From Bactrocera neohumeralis (lineage: Eukaryota > Arthropoda > Insecta > Diptera > Tephritidae): a stretch of 64,000 nt of DNA. A model generated the notes under the pieces. That model saw only the letters and a program-made list of their open reading frames with translations, was not told the origin of the DNA and ran no database searches. The stretch lies in NCBI RefSeq assembly GCF_024586455.1, contig NC_065920.1, positions 72,656,215-72,720,214 of the forward strand, in the 5' to 3' direction. Below, in pieces: positions 24,325-35,800 of the stretch. The position numbers and the translations under genes were made by a program. Position 1 is the stretch's first letter; each line of letters begins with the position of its first letter.

Positions 24325-25260
24325 TGAATCGAACAACGAACTAGCATAACTTCCAGAAATTGGTGGAATATATATCTTCAGTGAATCGTAAATAAAACTG
24401 GTATAAAATGCATAAAATGGTATAACATAACTGGTATAATATATTCACTTCCTTCTCCAAACAATTGTTAATAGTAAAACGAACAAAGAACTTGCATAAC
24501 TTCCAGAAATTGGTGTAATATATAACAGTATGCGATTACACCACTTTGAATCGAACAGAAAATTGGTATAAAATACATAAAATGGTATAATATATTAAAG
24601 ACATAATAGCACAATATTATAACGATTCAGTGACTCGTTTCTTGTCCGACAAAACTTACACAATCTAATAAAATTGCAAATGTAACACTTGATCCATTAA
24701 TTGACTAACATATGTATAATACTTCACTAAGCCATTGATAACGGCGAATTGAATAGAAAACTGACATAACTTCCAAAAATTATTGGAATATACAACAGTA
24801 AGCGATTATACCAATTTAGTGAATCGAACAAAAACTAGTATAAAATACATAAATGGCATAATAGTATACCACTTTATTGACTCGAATAAAGAACTGGTAA
24901 AATTCACAAAAATTTACACAATCTAATAAAGTTGGGAACATACCACATAATCAATTGATTGACTAACATACTTCCCTTCCCCATTGATAACAGTGAATCG
25001 AACAAAAAAGCTGTCATACCTTCCTTAAATTGGCATAACTAAGTGTTAATATATTGGTATGCGATTACATCAATTCTGTGAATTCAACAGAAAACTGATG
25101 CAGCACACATAAACTGGTATAATCTAATAAAGACAGAATATATTTAGTACACCACCTTAGCGAATCGAAACAACTGCTATATAACACAAAATGTGGCATA
25201 ATCTAATAATGATGAGATTATACCACTTTATCCATTGATTGACATAATATGTTGTATATG
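24325..25260 (+). repeat. Tandem array, ~255-265-bp monomers
   Basis: Units begin with a GAATCGAACAAAGAACTGG-like block and CATAACTTCCAGAAATTGG. Landmarks lie near 24344, 24497, 24760 and 25015; the first unit is shortened. Within units, the motif CTGGTATAAAATACATAAA recurs, as do AATCTAATAAAG and CCATTGATAAC. A related TGGTATAAAA-rich region lies at 48980-49560. It has no coding capacity. Confidence 0.7.
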
Positions 25261-25439
25261 ATAGGTGTATTTTTGCTTCCATATGTATGTCAAGTAAGTT
25301 CTTGTGACGAAGCAGAACTCATAAAACTCATCTGTCTTCTCATGCTGTAGAGTAAAATTTTTAGAACGATTAAATAAAATCCAACCATAATTGCGATTCC
25401 ATATTTGAAATTTTGATAAAACTTCTAGTGATAAGTTGA

Positions 25440-26045
25440 AACTTGACGAAGTTCACAATAAGTGAACGATACGGTCCTTGAAAATCGTCAGGCAAGTGTT
25501 AACGAGATGGCAAGAGAGCTCCACATCTCTCACGAGTTCGTTCGAGTCATTTTGGTGAATATTTTGGGTATAAAATGCGTTAATGATCGACTTGTCCCAT
25601 CGGAGTTCTGTTTGCCATATTGTGGCATCCTGCGAAAACGGCCAGAATTGTTGAAGAGCAATGCATGGATTTTACAAGATGATAATGCATCGCATCAAGC
25701 CACGAGTATGACCGAATTTAAATCCAAAAAAGCATTGAATACCATCGATTCACCACCGTATTCACCAGATTTGGCTCCGTGTGATTTTTTTTTTGTTCCC
25801 AAAACTCAAACTGCCGCTTCCCTGGAATCCATTTTCTGTCGATCGAAGAGATAAAACAAAACTTGGTGAAGGAGATGAAGACCATCCCAAAAACTGCTAC
25901 GAGAAATATTCGAGAACTGGAAAAATCGTTGGCTTAAATGTATTACCATACACCTGGTGGGGAATACTTTGAGGGCGAGAAAATAAATATTGATAAATAA
26001 TTAAATATTTTGCCTTTTGTTTAGAATTTACGGGTACATTTTCAC
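25440..26045 (+). pseudogene. Decayed mariner with D2 and D3 regions (DD34D-type)
   Basis: The readable order is an N-terminal HTH remnant (VNEMARELHISHEFVRVIL), the linker LGIKCVNDRLVP, then a jump to WILQDDNASHQA (second catalytic Asp) and YSPDLAPCDFFF (third catalytic Asp). In another frame the C-terminus KTKLGEGDEDHPKNCYEKYS leads to a WGIL end; the next frame gives GEYFEGEKINID. The first catalytic Asp block is deleted and at least one frameshift follows D3. Inverted repeats were not located. It belongs to a mariner lineage distinct from the others in this window. Confidence 0.75.
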
Positions 26046-26889
26046 AATGTATCTGCCAGGCGGGAGACTTCTCAATTGGCCTGTTAGACTTAGCTTCCAC
26101 CGTTCGTCATTTATACTCTTCGGAATAAAATATTTCAATGTCCCTTCGAATACCATATCTAACGAGTATATGTAGTATAGAGGCGTTCGAGTAGTATTAC
26201 GCCTTGCATCAACTTCTTTTAAGCACGAACTCTAATCTATGTAGATATATAAATAGATCCTGTCATAAAATTACTTTCTTCGCCAATAAGAAACAATACA
26301 CGCTTTGGTTTCGTGTCCTTAGAAGTTTTCTAAGCACCAAAATTTATTTATTTTATTGATTTATTTAGTTAATAATATTATTAGCACTAGATGTTATTCT
26401 TTTTATTTTAATTTCTTGAGAGACCGTTAGTACATTAGACTAGAAACTTAGGCGTAGGTTAAGTATTTTGATAGCATCATTGTATTCCCGTTAAAGTAAT
26501 AGTATATAGTATTGAATTAAGATTTTTCTAAATATGATAGTTACATATATTAGGTTTCAGCTCGAGGCTGGTGATAGCTACGCAAGTGCAACAGAATTAT
26601 TTTTTTAAAGATTTTTCAAAAGTGATTTAAAGAACACTGTGCATAGTTTGGGTTAAATGTTTTGGCTGCGTTGGACGCAAGCACATTTTTCTTAAAATTG
26701 TTCAGTTGAAATACATAAGTTTCACAAAATTACTCGACACTACACCACCGCGGCCGCTCATCACTAATACATTCCTTTGCAACATTGCTGCGAATTTTTC
26801 TGTTTTCTCGACCAAAAGGCCTTGAAGCGCTGCTTGAAGTTGCCACGCCATTTCGCGCAAGTGCGAGCTGCCGCAGCATGCGTCACGTT
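26046..26889. other. Region downstream of the small heat shock gene
   Basis: The part next to 26890 is presumably the 3' untranslated region of the heat shock gene. The rest is AT-rich (26340-26420) without coding signal. Confidence 0.4.
26402..26407 (-). terminator. Candidate polyadenylation signal for the small heat shock gene
   Basis: TTTATT on the plus strand is AATAAA on the minus strand, the first exact hexamer downstream of the stop codon. It would give a 3' UTR of roughly 500 bases. AATAAA is common in AT-rich DNA, so this is weak. Confidence 0.3.
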
Positions 26890-27624
26890 TCATTTCGACT
26901 CATCTGTGGAGTCGAAACGCGCTTTCTTTGATTTATCACCAGCAGCCTCGCTTTCTTCAGTCAGCTCCGCATTTTCCACATTCTCCGCTGCACCATTCTC
27001 AATAGCCTTGGCGTCTTTCTCCGCAGTTGTGGCAGTGGTGCCGAAGTAAGCGCCGGTCGGTTCAATATCCACCAAACGCTCCACGTCGTCCAGTGGTGGC
27101 GGTGGTGGTACAATAATTGTCAGCACGCCATCGGTGGAACGCGTAGCTTTTGCCAAAGTGGCATCGTAATTCCTTGGTAATTTATATTTGCGCGTAAATT
27201 CACGTGTAATGCAGAATTTACTCTTCTCACCGCGGTCGTCCTTTTGCTTGCCCGCCAAAATAACGGTGTCATTGTTGCGCACCTTCAAGACGAGCTCGTC
27301 ATCGCGGAAATGGTGCACATCGATGACAACCTTAAAGGTGCCCTTGCCATTGCTGTCCGGCTCATCGCCCGTCTCGATGGCCACACGACTAGCCAAGCAC
27401 GAGCGATGACACCAAGGTCCATCGTCCGACCAGTGATGCATATGCCAGTCGCGCGCACACACATCCACATCGTAGTTGTGATGTGTGAAGGTCGACTTCC
27501 AGCGACGCGATGTTGGACACCTTGCATGATAGCTGAAGCTATCGAAAGGCCAGAGGCGCGTGGATGGCCAGTGCCAGAAGTGATCGTGCGGCCAATCCCA
27601 GTCATAGTCCCAATGTATGGGCAT
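26890..27624 (-). CDS. Small heat shock protein (alpha-crystallin domain)
   Basis: This intronless 244-residue protein belongs to the Hsp20/alpha-crystallin family, ATP-independent cytosolic chaperones that form oligomers and hold unfolded clients. The alpha-crystallin domain spans about residues 96-172: FKVVIDVHHFRDDELVLKV, then VILAGKQ, then REFTRKYKLP, where R145 is at the position of human alphaB-crystallin R120, and the signature DGVLTIIVP. RLVDIEPTG at 184-191 sits where the C-terminal I/V-x-I anchor is expected. The N-terminus (1-75) is unusually rich in Trp and His (WDYDWDWPHDHFWHWP). The acidic, Ala/Glu-rich tail (196-244) is longer than in classic fly Hsp22-27. The start is the first Met of the frame; no better upstream one is seen. 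No clear heat shock element (nGAAnnTTCn array) was found upstream, so heat inducibility is not supported. It lies inside the large intron of the SEA/Ig gene, on the same strand. Confidence 0.92.
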   Translation of the reverse strand: MPIHWDYDWDWPHDHFWHWPSTRLWPFDSFSYHARCPTSRRWKSTFTHHNYDVDVCARDWHMHHWSDDGPWCHRSCLASRVAIETGDEPDSNGKGTFKVVIDVHHFRDDELVLKVRNNDTVILAGKQKDDRGEKSKFCITREFTRKYKLPRNYDATLAKATRSTDGVLTIIVPPPPPLDDVERLVDIEPTGAYFGTTATTAEKDAKAIENGAAENVENAELTEESEAAGDKSKKARFDSTDESK

Positions 27625-28455
27625 GTTGCTGTTGACCTACTGTATCGCTTACGTACTTCGTTTTTGTTGTTATCGCACGTTTTACGCCTCGCTGCGCGCC
27701 GGCATGAACGTCGTCGTCGTTATCGTATTTTCCTATCGTTGCCGATGTCGTTTCGTTCGATTTTTACTGTTTTTGTATTTTAGTTTCGCTGGTGTAGTTG
27801 TGGTTGCCGTTATGCAGCGACAACCAGAATTTTTTGGACGCGGCGCCAAAAAAAGTGTTGTCACCACCGCTCACGGCTCGTGCCAAGTTCGTACTGAATC
27901 GAGTGCGCGCTGAACAATTGGCAATGAAGCCTTCGCCTTCGCAAACTATGCGCTGGAATGCGAGGTGAATTTCATGCCAAACAAGCATTCATTATTTTAC
28001 TTTCTAGTTAACTAGTTATGCAAAAATGTTGTCGTTAGGTAAAGGGCTGAACTTGCTTGAGGTTAAGGCAGTACGAAACTGTGGTGCTGTTTACTAGTCA
28101 ACGCTGATGCTAATTATGTCGTAACTAAGGCGAAAGCAAAAAGTGATAAATCAGGAAGCTACTGGAACAATTTGAGTTGTGGTGCGACTTTGAGTTTCGA
28201 ATTGAGTCGTTTTAGGGCTTAAGCTTTTTTGCTTGTATTTCAGGGTTTAGGAAGGAATTGAGTTCGATAATGAGCTCAAAGTAAAGGAAGAGGCTGGGGA
28301 TAAGCTGAGGTTAATGTTGTGGTTAAGATTAAATTTAAAATTGAAATTATTGTTAAGATTAAAATTACTGTTAATCATAGGATTATGATAGAAGGATATT
28401 CAGAAGATTGAAGTTGAGAGTGGGGCTAAATTAGAGCTTCAGATAGAAGTTGAAA
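27625..28455. other. 5' flank of the small heat shock gene
   Basis: GC-richer than its surroundings out to about 28000, consistent with a promoter and 5' UTR read on the minus strand. No exact TATA box or heat shock element array could be defended. Beyond 28100 the sequence grades into GTT/GAG-rich DNA leading to the hexamer repeat. Confidence 0.35.
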
Positions 28456-28816
28456 TGGAGGTAGAGGTTGAGGTTGAGGTTGAGGTTGAGGTTGAGGTTG
28501 AGGTTGAGGTTGAGGTTGAGGTTGAGGTTGAGGTTGAGGTTGAGGTTGAGGTTGAGGTTGAGGTTGAGGTTGAGATTGAGGTTGAGGTTGAGGTTGAGGT
28601 TGAGGTTGAGGTTGAGGTTGAGGTTGAGGTTGAGGTTGAGGTTGAGGTTGAGGTTGAGGTTGAGGTTGAGGTTGAGGTTGAGGTTGAGGTTGATGTTGAG
28701 GTTGAGGTTAAGGTTGAGATTGAGATTGAGATTGAGATTGAGATTGACATTGAAATTGAGATTGAGATTGAGTTTGAGGTTGAAGTTAAGTTTGAAATTG
28801 AGATTGAGATTGAGGA
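28456..28816. repeat. GAGGTT hexamer microsatellite/minisatellite
   Basis: About 39 nearly perfect GAGGTT units run from 28463 to about 28697. They then shift to GAGATT and more diverged units to about 28816. The hexamer leaves all frames open. The resulting Val-Glu, Arg-Leu and Ser-Thr dipeptide frames are artefacts of the repeat, not genes. A GAGATT-rich decayed border occurs only on the right side, suggesting expansion from that variant. Confidence 0.95.
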
Positions 28817-30279
28817 AATGCGTTTCAGATTGATATTAAAATCAAAACTGGGATTGATATTGATATTGCGATTGAGATTGAAATTGTGATTGAAGCTGAG
28901 ACTGTGTTTAAGATAAGGTTCAATTTTTGAATAAGAAATGTAATGCAGTGATAAATACAAATTGGTCTTCCGGCTTGAATTCGAAGAATATGTTGAGATT
29001 GTGTGTTTATCTCCTTTCTTTTGAGTTTTATTTTCTATTTGAGTTGGAAATTGGTGACTTTTGGCTTTCTACCAGTTACTAACTGAGTTGCGCATGGAAA
29101 TGCAAAATCACTGTTAATACACCTATCTGTATACATATGTACAGTTGTATTGCCGCGTTCCATTGTTTGATCAATAATCGAATTTCGGAATAACAAGCAC
29201 AGCAAACTAAACAGCGTTTAACTTTGCTCAGTGGGCCGTGACAGTTCAGCGCTTAAGTTTCCTTTCTACCAAAAGTTATAGACAACCACACAAACACAAT
29301 CAGATAACGCTATATACTAATATGTATGTATGTGTACATTGTGGATATGCACTCTTATGCCGGTACATGGCGTCTGAGTGTACCAACGGTACACATATGC
29401 AACCATTTAGAGCTTTCTGGTGCTTCGGTATAACCAAGCCACGTGCCGCGTACGCTTTGCACCACTCCCAGTGGGCAACAGCAATATGCGCGAGCGGCCA
29501 AGCGATACAGTTAGAAGGCATGTAAGCATGTAAGCATGTAAGTAGGTAATAGCGTTGCGGTAAGCGAAACGCTCTTCGGAGCTTTGCGCTCATCTTTTCG
29601 TGTAGTGAATTTACACGCTTAACTTTCGCCGCGGAAGTGTAACTAATGAAATTCGTGACCTTTGAGATAGCAAAACAGCACAGTAGCAGTAACCACTCGT
29701 TGCAATGTTAGGCGAAAGTCGAGAGCAAAAAGTGGAAGATACATGGTGGCATGCAACATATGTACTGAGTAAAAAGTAAAGACACGGAGTTCGCTAGAAA
29801 TGTTAGAATTTGTGTGGTAAATTTTATAAAATATATATGCATGTATGTGTGTGATTACAAATTAGAATTTTTTAAACACACTAAAGCTTTGTAATGCGGA
29901 TACAAAGCTATGAAGCATGTAGAAGAGAATGCTTCGGAAAAAGTGTGGAGAATTGTTGTTTAGATGGCGTGGCTTTTTCTGCTATTCAACAGCAAGAACT
30001 ATCAGACGCATAGACAGTTTAGTGATTGGTCGGAAATTAGATAATATACTTGAATGCTATTTATTTTCAAACCGGCTGGCGACAGCTGGACGCACTGGGA
30101 CAATATGGCAAGGCAGCAAGGAAGCTGCGTTATCGAGTAATGTCAAAACAATGTAAAAATTATATTAAATAGAAAAAAATAAAATGAAGGACTTTAAGAA
30201 ATTAATAAATGAAGCTAAAGTAGTGTTGTGTGTCCAAGTTTTAAGTTTTATAGAAACAATTATATTCAGACTTTTTGCG
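28817..30279. other. ~1.5 kb intronic DNA, unassigned
   Basis: It contains a short GCATGTAA triplication at 29517-29542. Overlapping open frames on both strands at 29238-29593 have no recognisable domain or splice context. Nothing else is seen. Confidence 0.3.
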
Positions 30280-30755
30280 TAAACGTTGGCTTGGATTGCA
30301 CCGAAGCCATAATACAAAAGTAGTTTGATGGGTCACTTTATATGGCCGCTATATGATACAGTAGTCCCATCTGAACTATTTGTTCTGAGGTTGCTCCGTT
30401 GCCTTAGAAAATAATCCATACAAAATTTCATGAAGATATATTATGAAATGAAAAAGTTTTCCATACAAGCACTCGATTCCGATCGCTCACTTTGTATGGC
30501 AGCTATATGCTATAGTGGTCCGATAGCGGTCATTCCGACAAATAGGCAGTTCTTTGAGGTGAAAAGAACGTTTGCCGAATTTCAGATCGATATCTCAAAA
30601 ACTGAGGGATTAGTTTGCATAAATACAAAAAGACGGACTTGGTTAAATCGACTCAGCTCGTCATGCTGAATTTGTATATATCTTTCATATGGTTGCCGAA
30701 GTTTTCTTCGCGTATTGCAAACATCGCGATAAACTTAATATTCCTATTCAGGGAA
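30280..30755 (+). repeat. Helitron/DINE-like repeat, family A
   Basis: It has the left block TTGGATTGCACCGAAGCC, two monomers (CACTTTATATGGCCGCTATA; GATCGCTCACTTTGTATGGC) and the unique right part: TGGTCCGATAGCGG, TTTCAGATCGATATCTCAAA, AAGACGGACTTGGTTAAATC, GACTCAGCTCGTCATGCTGA. The right end retains a remnant of the terminal palindrome (TATTCAGGGAATA). Confidence 0.75.
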
Positions 30756-31093
30756 TAATAGTATGTGGGCATTGACTTGGACTTTGTCAGAACTCTTTTA
30801 AAAATTTTTCCTTTTTCCGTGAAAGTAATGCTTGCAGCATGAAAAGTTAAAAAAAATATGTTTCCATATTCTAAATGCCAAAAAGTGTTTAAGTAATGCT
30901 ATTTAATTCACAGCTTGGCTTCAGGTGTATTTTGTAATTTAAGGAAAATCGTGTGAAAAGCTATATTATTAAGAAAATGAACGACATTTTTTTGTTTTTA
31001 ATTTTAAGTAGAATTGAATATAGAATAATTTAGAAAATCAAGGAAATATTTCGCAAGCCTTATAAAAGTTAAATCACAAATAATCACATAACA
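30756..31093. other. Intronic spacer between two family A copies
   Basis: AT-rich. No coding or repeat signal was identified. Confidence 0.35.
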
Positions 31094-31776
31094 AACAAGT
31101 AAAAACGTTAACTTCGGCTGCACCGAAGCTGATATATCCTTCACAGGTGCATTTCTTTTAGTAACTCAGTTTATATGGAAGCTATATGCTATAGTAATCC
31201 GATCAGAACAAATTTTTCGCAGATTATATTATTACCTTAAGCAGTAATCCAACAGTCAAATTTCGTGAAGATAACATACGTCAAATGCGTGTTACAAACT
31301 TTTCCAAACTTAATATATCAAGCCCTTGATTCCGTATCGTTACGGTTTGTAGTTAACAACAGCGCGCCAGCTTCTTTGCTATAGTAATATGATCCTTCTC
31401 CATTTCTTTGGAGGTCTTCATTGTTGCTTTAGAAAATAATCTATACCAAATTTTGTGAATACATCTCGTCAAATGCAAAAGTTTTCCATACAAGAACTTG
31501 ATTCCGATCGTTCAGTTTGTATGGCAGCTATATGTTATAGTGGACCGATATCGGCAATTCCGACAAATGAGCAGCTGCGTTTGCAAAATTTCGAAACGAT
31601 ATCTTAAAAACTGACGGACTAGTTCGTACGAACAGACAGACAGACGAACATGGCTAAATCGACTCAGCTCGACATACTGATCATTTATATATATACTTTA
31701 TAGGGTCTTCGACGCTTCCTTCTGGGTGTTACAAACTTCGTGACAAACTGAATATACCCTGTTTTGGGTATAAAAA
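31094..31776 (+). repeat. Helitron/DINE-like repeat, family A, near full-length
   Basis: Both ends are preserved. The left end is AACAAGTAAAAACGTTAACT followed by a small palindrome (CTTCGG-loop-CCGAAG). The right end is ACAAACTTCGTGACAAACTG followed by AATATACCCTGTTTTGGGTA and TA, a stem-loop. Between them lie two monomers of the ~154-bp unit and the unique part with GACAGACAGACGAACATGGC (GTCY on the other strand) and a TATATATA tract. It has no coding capacity. Terminal hairpins, internal tandem units and TA/GTCY microsatellites recall the dipteran mini-me/DINE-1 (Helentron) class; that assignment is inference. Confidence 0.8.
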
Positions 31777-32839
31777 TAAGTGGACGAAATCCAGCACTGG
31801 GCGAATCTGTGGTAATGCAGGAATATCCGCTTCCTTTTTGTTGGTTTCGATTGTGAGGTGTCTTTCCTTTTGAATATATATGTAAATATTAAAACTGATC
31901 AATACAAGCTCAATTTAGTAAGCAACTTGGAGCTCATTTTAATAAAATATATATCTAGTAATTACTTCACTGAGTGTGTTTTGCTAGTTTCAGATCGGCG
32001 TTAAGGCGGATAGCCGGGCAGACAGATTTGATGTTTCAATTATGTTTTCGCAAAAGAAAATTTTCAAACTACCATATGAAGTAATGATTCCAACTTGCCT
32101 TCCTCCAAATAATACCCAACAAGACGACTGGCCTCGCCGCATTGTAGTCTATGATCTTATCGAATTCGGATGAAGGTTTTCGAGTTCTTTTTATTCTCTG
32201 AAACTCTTTTGATGTGGTCAGGCTTAGCCGTTTGGCAACAAACCGGAAAAGGTCAGCAGAACTCTGGCTCATTTTTAGTGTGATGATAAGGAAACAAGAA
32301 ATCTTCATATCTTTGCAAATATATGCTATTTTTATTGTCTCATTAGCCAAAGTCCTGTCGACAAATTGAATCTTCTTTGAGGCATTTGGGCATATTTATG
32401 AGGAATTTGATTATGACTTCCAACAGTACAAAATAAAACCGATTTTCAACATTGAGAAATCTGCACTCACCAATTTTTTATACAGAAGAGCACTTTATAA
32501 TTATACTATAATACGTAGTATTCCCTGCTTCCTTTCTATGCTGAATACCTGCTCAATAAACCTAAACTGAGTAATATTTTCCATCTAAATTTGCCCACAG
32601 CATTGATAAAAAGAGGCCTTAGAACTCGGAATCTTAGAAACACAATGAAACAAGCAATAATCAATCATTAGATAATAGTTCTTCCCAGTAAGTAAAGCGT
32701 GATTCATTTCGAGGTTCCTTACTTAAAAAAAGAACTCAGAATCTTCAAACCTATTGGGGAAATTTTTTTATCATTCATCATTCGAAGGAACATTTTTTGA
32801 CATTTATTTTTCTTAATAATAGAAATTTCAATATTTTAT
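31777..32839. other. Intronic DNA, unassigned
   Basis: AT-rich, with no supported gene. A minus-strand open frame at 32350-32069 has no recognised domain. Confidence 0.3.
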
Positions 32840-33480
32840 GTTTTTCGGAGCAGGTGATGTCTGACTATTTAATTGGGTGCTCTTCAGCAGCCCCACTGTC
32901 AAATGGAAAGTCTTACTGTGCTTGGGGATACAAAAATTAAGGTGTCATGCGAACTGGTCAACCTGGCTGGGGGTTTTTGCTTTCCCAATAGGCCTTCTAA
33001 ATTTCTAAGTGCATCGTCAAGTATCCACTTTACCTATCAGTCCAGATATAACTTCAGCCCAGCTCCATTTTCAATAATTCTTTGCTATAAATATAGCTGA
33101 GTCTCGGTGGTGTCAATTAAAATTCAAAAAGAATGATTTCTTAAATCTTGTAAGACTAACGCTCTGTGAAATTGTCAAGATGTATAATTAGCAGAGACTA
33201 TAGAAAATCTTGTATGCCAGAGCAAAGTTTTGTAAGTGAAATATAATCGCAATTATGGTCGAGGGTCGAGGGATATCTTGAGGTTGTACATACAAAACTT
33301 TTTGCATTGATGGACCTCATCAAAATCAAGTGCTGACTCAGAGAGGACATACTTAATAGAGTGAGGGGATTTTGTTTCCGATTGTGTCACGATAAACCGC
33401 CTAAAGACTTAAGTGCCTCGTCAGACATTCACTTTCTACCTACCTACCTAGATATAACTTCACCGAAATTCTTTCTTTAA
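32840..33480. repeat. Partly duplicated unnamed repeat
   Basis: Two blocks about 395 bases apart are alike. 32970-33090 has GGTTTTTGCTTTCC, AAATTTCTAAGTGC, CGTCAAGTATCCACTTTACC and CCAGATATAACTTCA. 33365-33480 has the corresponding GGATTTTGTTTCCG, AGACTTAAGTGCC, TCGTCAGACATTCACTTTC and CTAGATATAACTTCA. The part at 33270-33360 also resembles 3280-3400. It is a dispersed repeat of unknown class. Confidence 0.5.
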
Positions 33481-35224
33481 CAAGTATTTATTGTCAATAT
33501 TTTATTAACTTACTTTCATTCAACAACTTCTCTGAATAAATACAAATACATATACTACATACATACTCGTATAGCAGTACAGCATGTGTTCCCACTTTAT
33601 GTTCACCCTTTGGCCCACTTTAGGAATTTCTGCCACATCAAAGTAGCCAAGCGAGAACGCATTTTATTTTGTTTGCCATTGAATAATGTTAACGCATTGC
33701 AAGTTAAGAATAAATCTGTGCCTTCAATTGATCACATTGGCTATTGCAGCAGTAATCGATGTATGTGGATGTGCTCGGTCACAGCTGCGCTCTGGATGAG
33801 TTCAGTGGCTGAGCTTTGCGGTTGAATAAAGATGCAGCAGCCGCACCGGCAACGGCAACGGCAGCATGGAGCATGAATATATTCAACGCCAGCTCGCTCC
33901 ACTTCAAAGCATACCAATAAAGAGTAATGCGGAAGAAAAATGTCAGTTATTCGCACGCACACACACACACATATATACACAATTTGCAGCTAGTAATACG
34001 CTTTCGGTTGAAAAAATTTACTTTTGGTTCGATTTTTATTCTGCATTTTACGAGCTTCGCCCTTTTTTGGGTTCGCTCTCATAGCAGTTGGGGTTTATGT
34101 ACTTTGCACTCATTCCTACTCCATTTGGCGCGTAAGGTTCTCAATATGGTTCCGAAAATATGCACGAATGTTTTAACATGACAGCCGCCAAGCTCATTGG
34201 CATCTTGAACGCACGGTTTATTGATGCGCTATGCTCGCAACAGAAGTCGTAAAACACAAATTGAACATTGGGTTCCAGCAATTTATATGCGATAGGTGAA
34301 AGGTTTGTGTATAATGCGTTCAGTGATCAATCAATCAATCGTGAAGTCACAAAGAAGAAGTAATTTGTTTCACAAGTTATTAAGTTCCAGAGGTTTCGCT
34401 TCCCTTATATAAGAATCTGAGGAAATCAGCATGATATCTGAATTTCTATGGGTTATCAGATATTATGGAATTATTTATCTTAAATCATTTATTTTGAGGC
34501 TTTAGGCACTTCAAGCTTTAACTTTGCTTTGGATATTCCTACAAGAAATCATCTACAATTATCTGTCAAGCAAATATATTGGTTCGACTTTGGTATTAAG
34601 GTGACATATAGGGATGAAATCAGTTACTATAGTACTTCTAAAAGTACGGTACTTCCGGATTCGTAGAGTAAGAAGTGCTATATGCCGTGTGTCTCAAGTT
34701 ATATATCTATCTGTTATATCAAGTGGCAAGTAAAAAACAAAAATCTTTTTTTGTGATAATTTTTTTTTAAATTCTTTCCAAAAAGTCAGTTCTAAAAACA
34801 AGATCAGTGAGATTTTTCTGTGTAAAATTATCCGAAATCCAAAAACAAAAAAAATTAAAAATAAAAAAAGTTCGAAAAATGTACGAGTACAAAAAATTTT
34901 GGTTTTTCAAAAAAAAAAAAAAATTGGAATACTCGTGCGCTCACATCTTCGACAGTATTTGTCGGTTCAGCTTTCAATTTCGGGCATTATTTTCAAATAT
35001 TTGTATGAACATTCGAAATGCATGCATAAATAAAATTCGATTTTGTGAAAATCGCATGTGGATATAACCTATTAAAGCGGACAGTGTCATTTGGGTTGCG
35101 ACTTTGCTGTAATATGGTATGTGACTTCGCTAAAAACAACGTGGCCTACATTTAGGGGACTTGGAGGCAGATGAGTTTAATAAATAATGTCTGAAATATT
35201 GTACACGTATTCTTCTCTCGAAAA
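33481..35224. other. ~1.7 kb intronic DNA, unassigned
   Basis: It contains a short ACACAC tract near 33957 and A-rich runs near 34905-34925. Open frames at 33586-34181 and 34807-35067 have low-complexity or unmatched products. No gene is called. Confidence 0.3.
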
Positions 35225-35800
35225 AAATGCTCTTTTGTCGGATCCGCCGATATCTCACTATATCTTATAGCTGCCATACAAACCGATCAATCAAACTCAA
35301 GTCCTTGTATGAAAAACTTGTTTAATTGAAAATATATCTTCACGAAATATGACATAGATAAATGACTAAGACAGTGCTATAAAGTCCATATATTACTCAG
35401 ATCTGATTACTAAAGCATATAGCTGCCATGTAAACATGTCGGTCCAACTCAAGCCCTTGTATGGAAAATTTTTATATCTGATAGTGTATGGATTTTTATC
35501 CAAGACAGCGCTAGAATCTAGAAACATATCGTTCAGATCGGATCATTTTAAAAGTTTTGCTCAAATTAGACCCTTATAGAATAAAGATGTAATATAAATC
35601 AATCGACAAAAATCATGTTCTTTTCTGAAAAACTTTTTATTGAGCACTTATCCTTAAGAAATTTGGAACAGATAATATTTCAAGGCAACCCGAATAACTC
35701 CGAACGTATTGCTTAGAGCAGATCGGACTAGTTTATCGCCGGCATATAAACGGAACCACCAAAATTGAGTTCTTCCTTAAACACTTTTTTCATTTCAAAC
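35225..35800 (-). repeat. Helitron/DINE-like repeat, family A, decayed
   Basis: On the minus strand, diverged monomers lead into the family's unique block. The reverse complements of TTTGTCGGATCCGCCGATAT, TTATAGCTGCCATACAAACC and CAAGTCCTTGTATG are clear at 35235-35310, and one further monomer lies at 35395-35470. Later units are heavily mutated. Confidence 0.6.

Noticed and set aside
27244..27783. 179-residue open frame on the plus strand over the heat shock gene
   Set aside because: It is antisense to the alpha-crystallin coding region, which shows clear domain conservation on the minus strand; the plus-strand product matches nothing.
27625..28000. Heat shock elements upstream of the small heat shock gene
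   Set aside because: GAA...TTC pairs such as GAAGCCTTC have the wrong spacing and do not form an array; no inducible promoter is claimed.
28439..28960. Long open frames on both strands (Val-Glu, Arg-Leu and Ser-Thr dipeptide proteins)
   Set aside because: The hexamer GAGGTT keeps every frame open; composition is purely that of the repeat.
29238..29593. Overlapping ~95-residue frames on both strands
   Set aside because: No domain, splice sites or codon bias favours either frame; likely chance.
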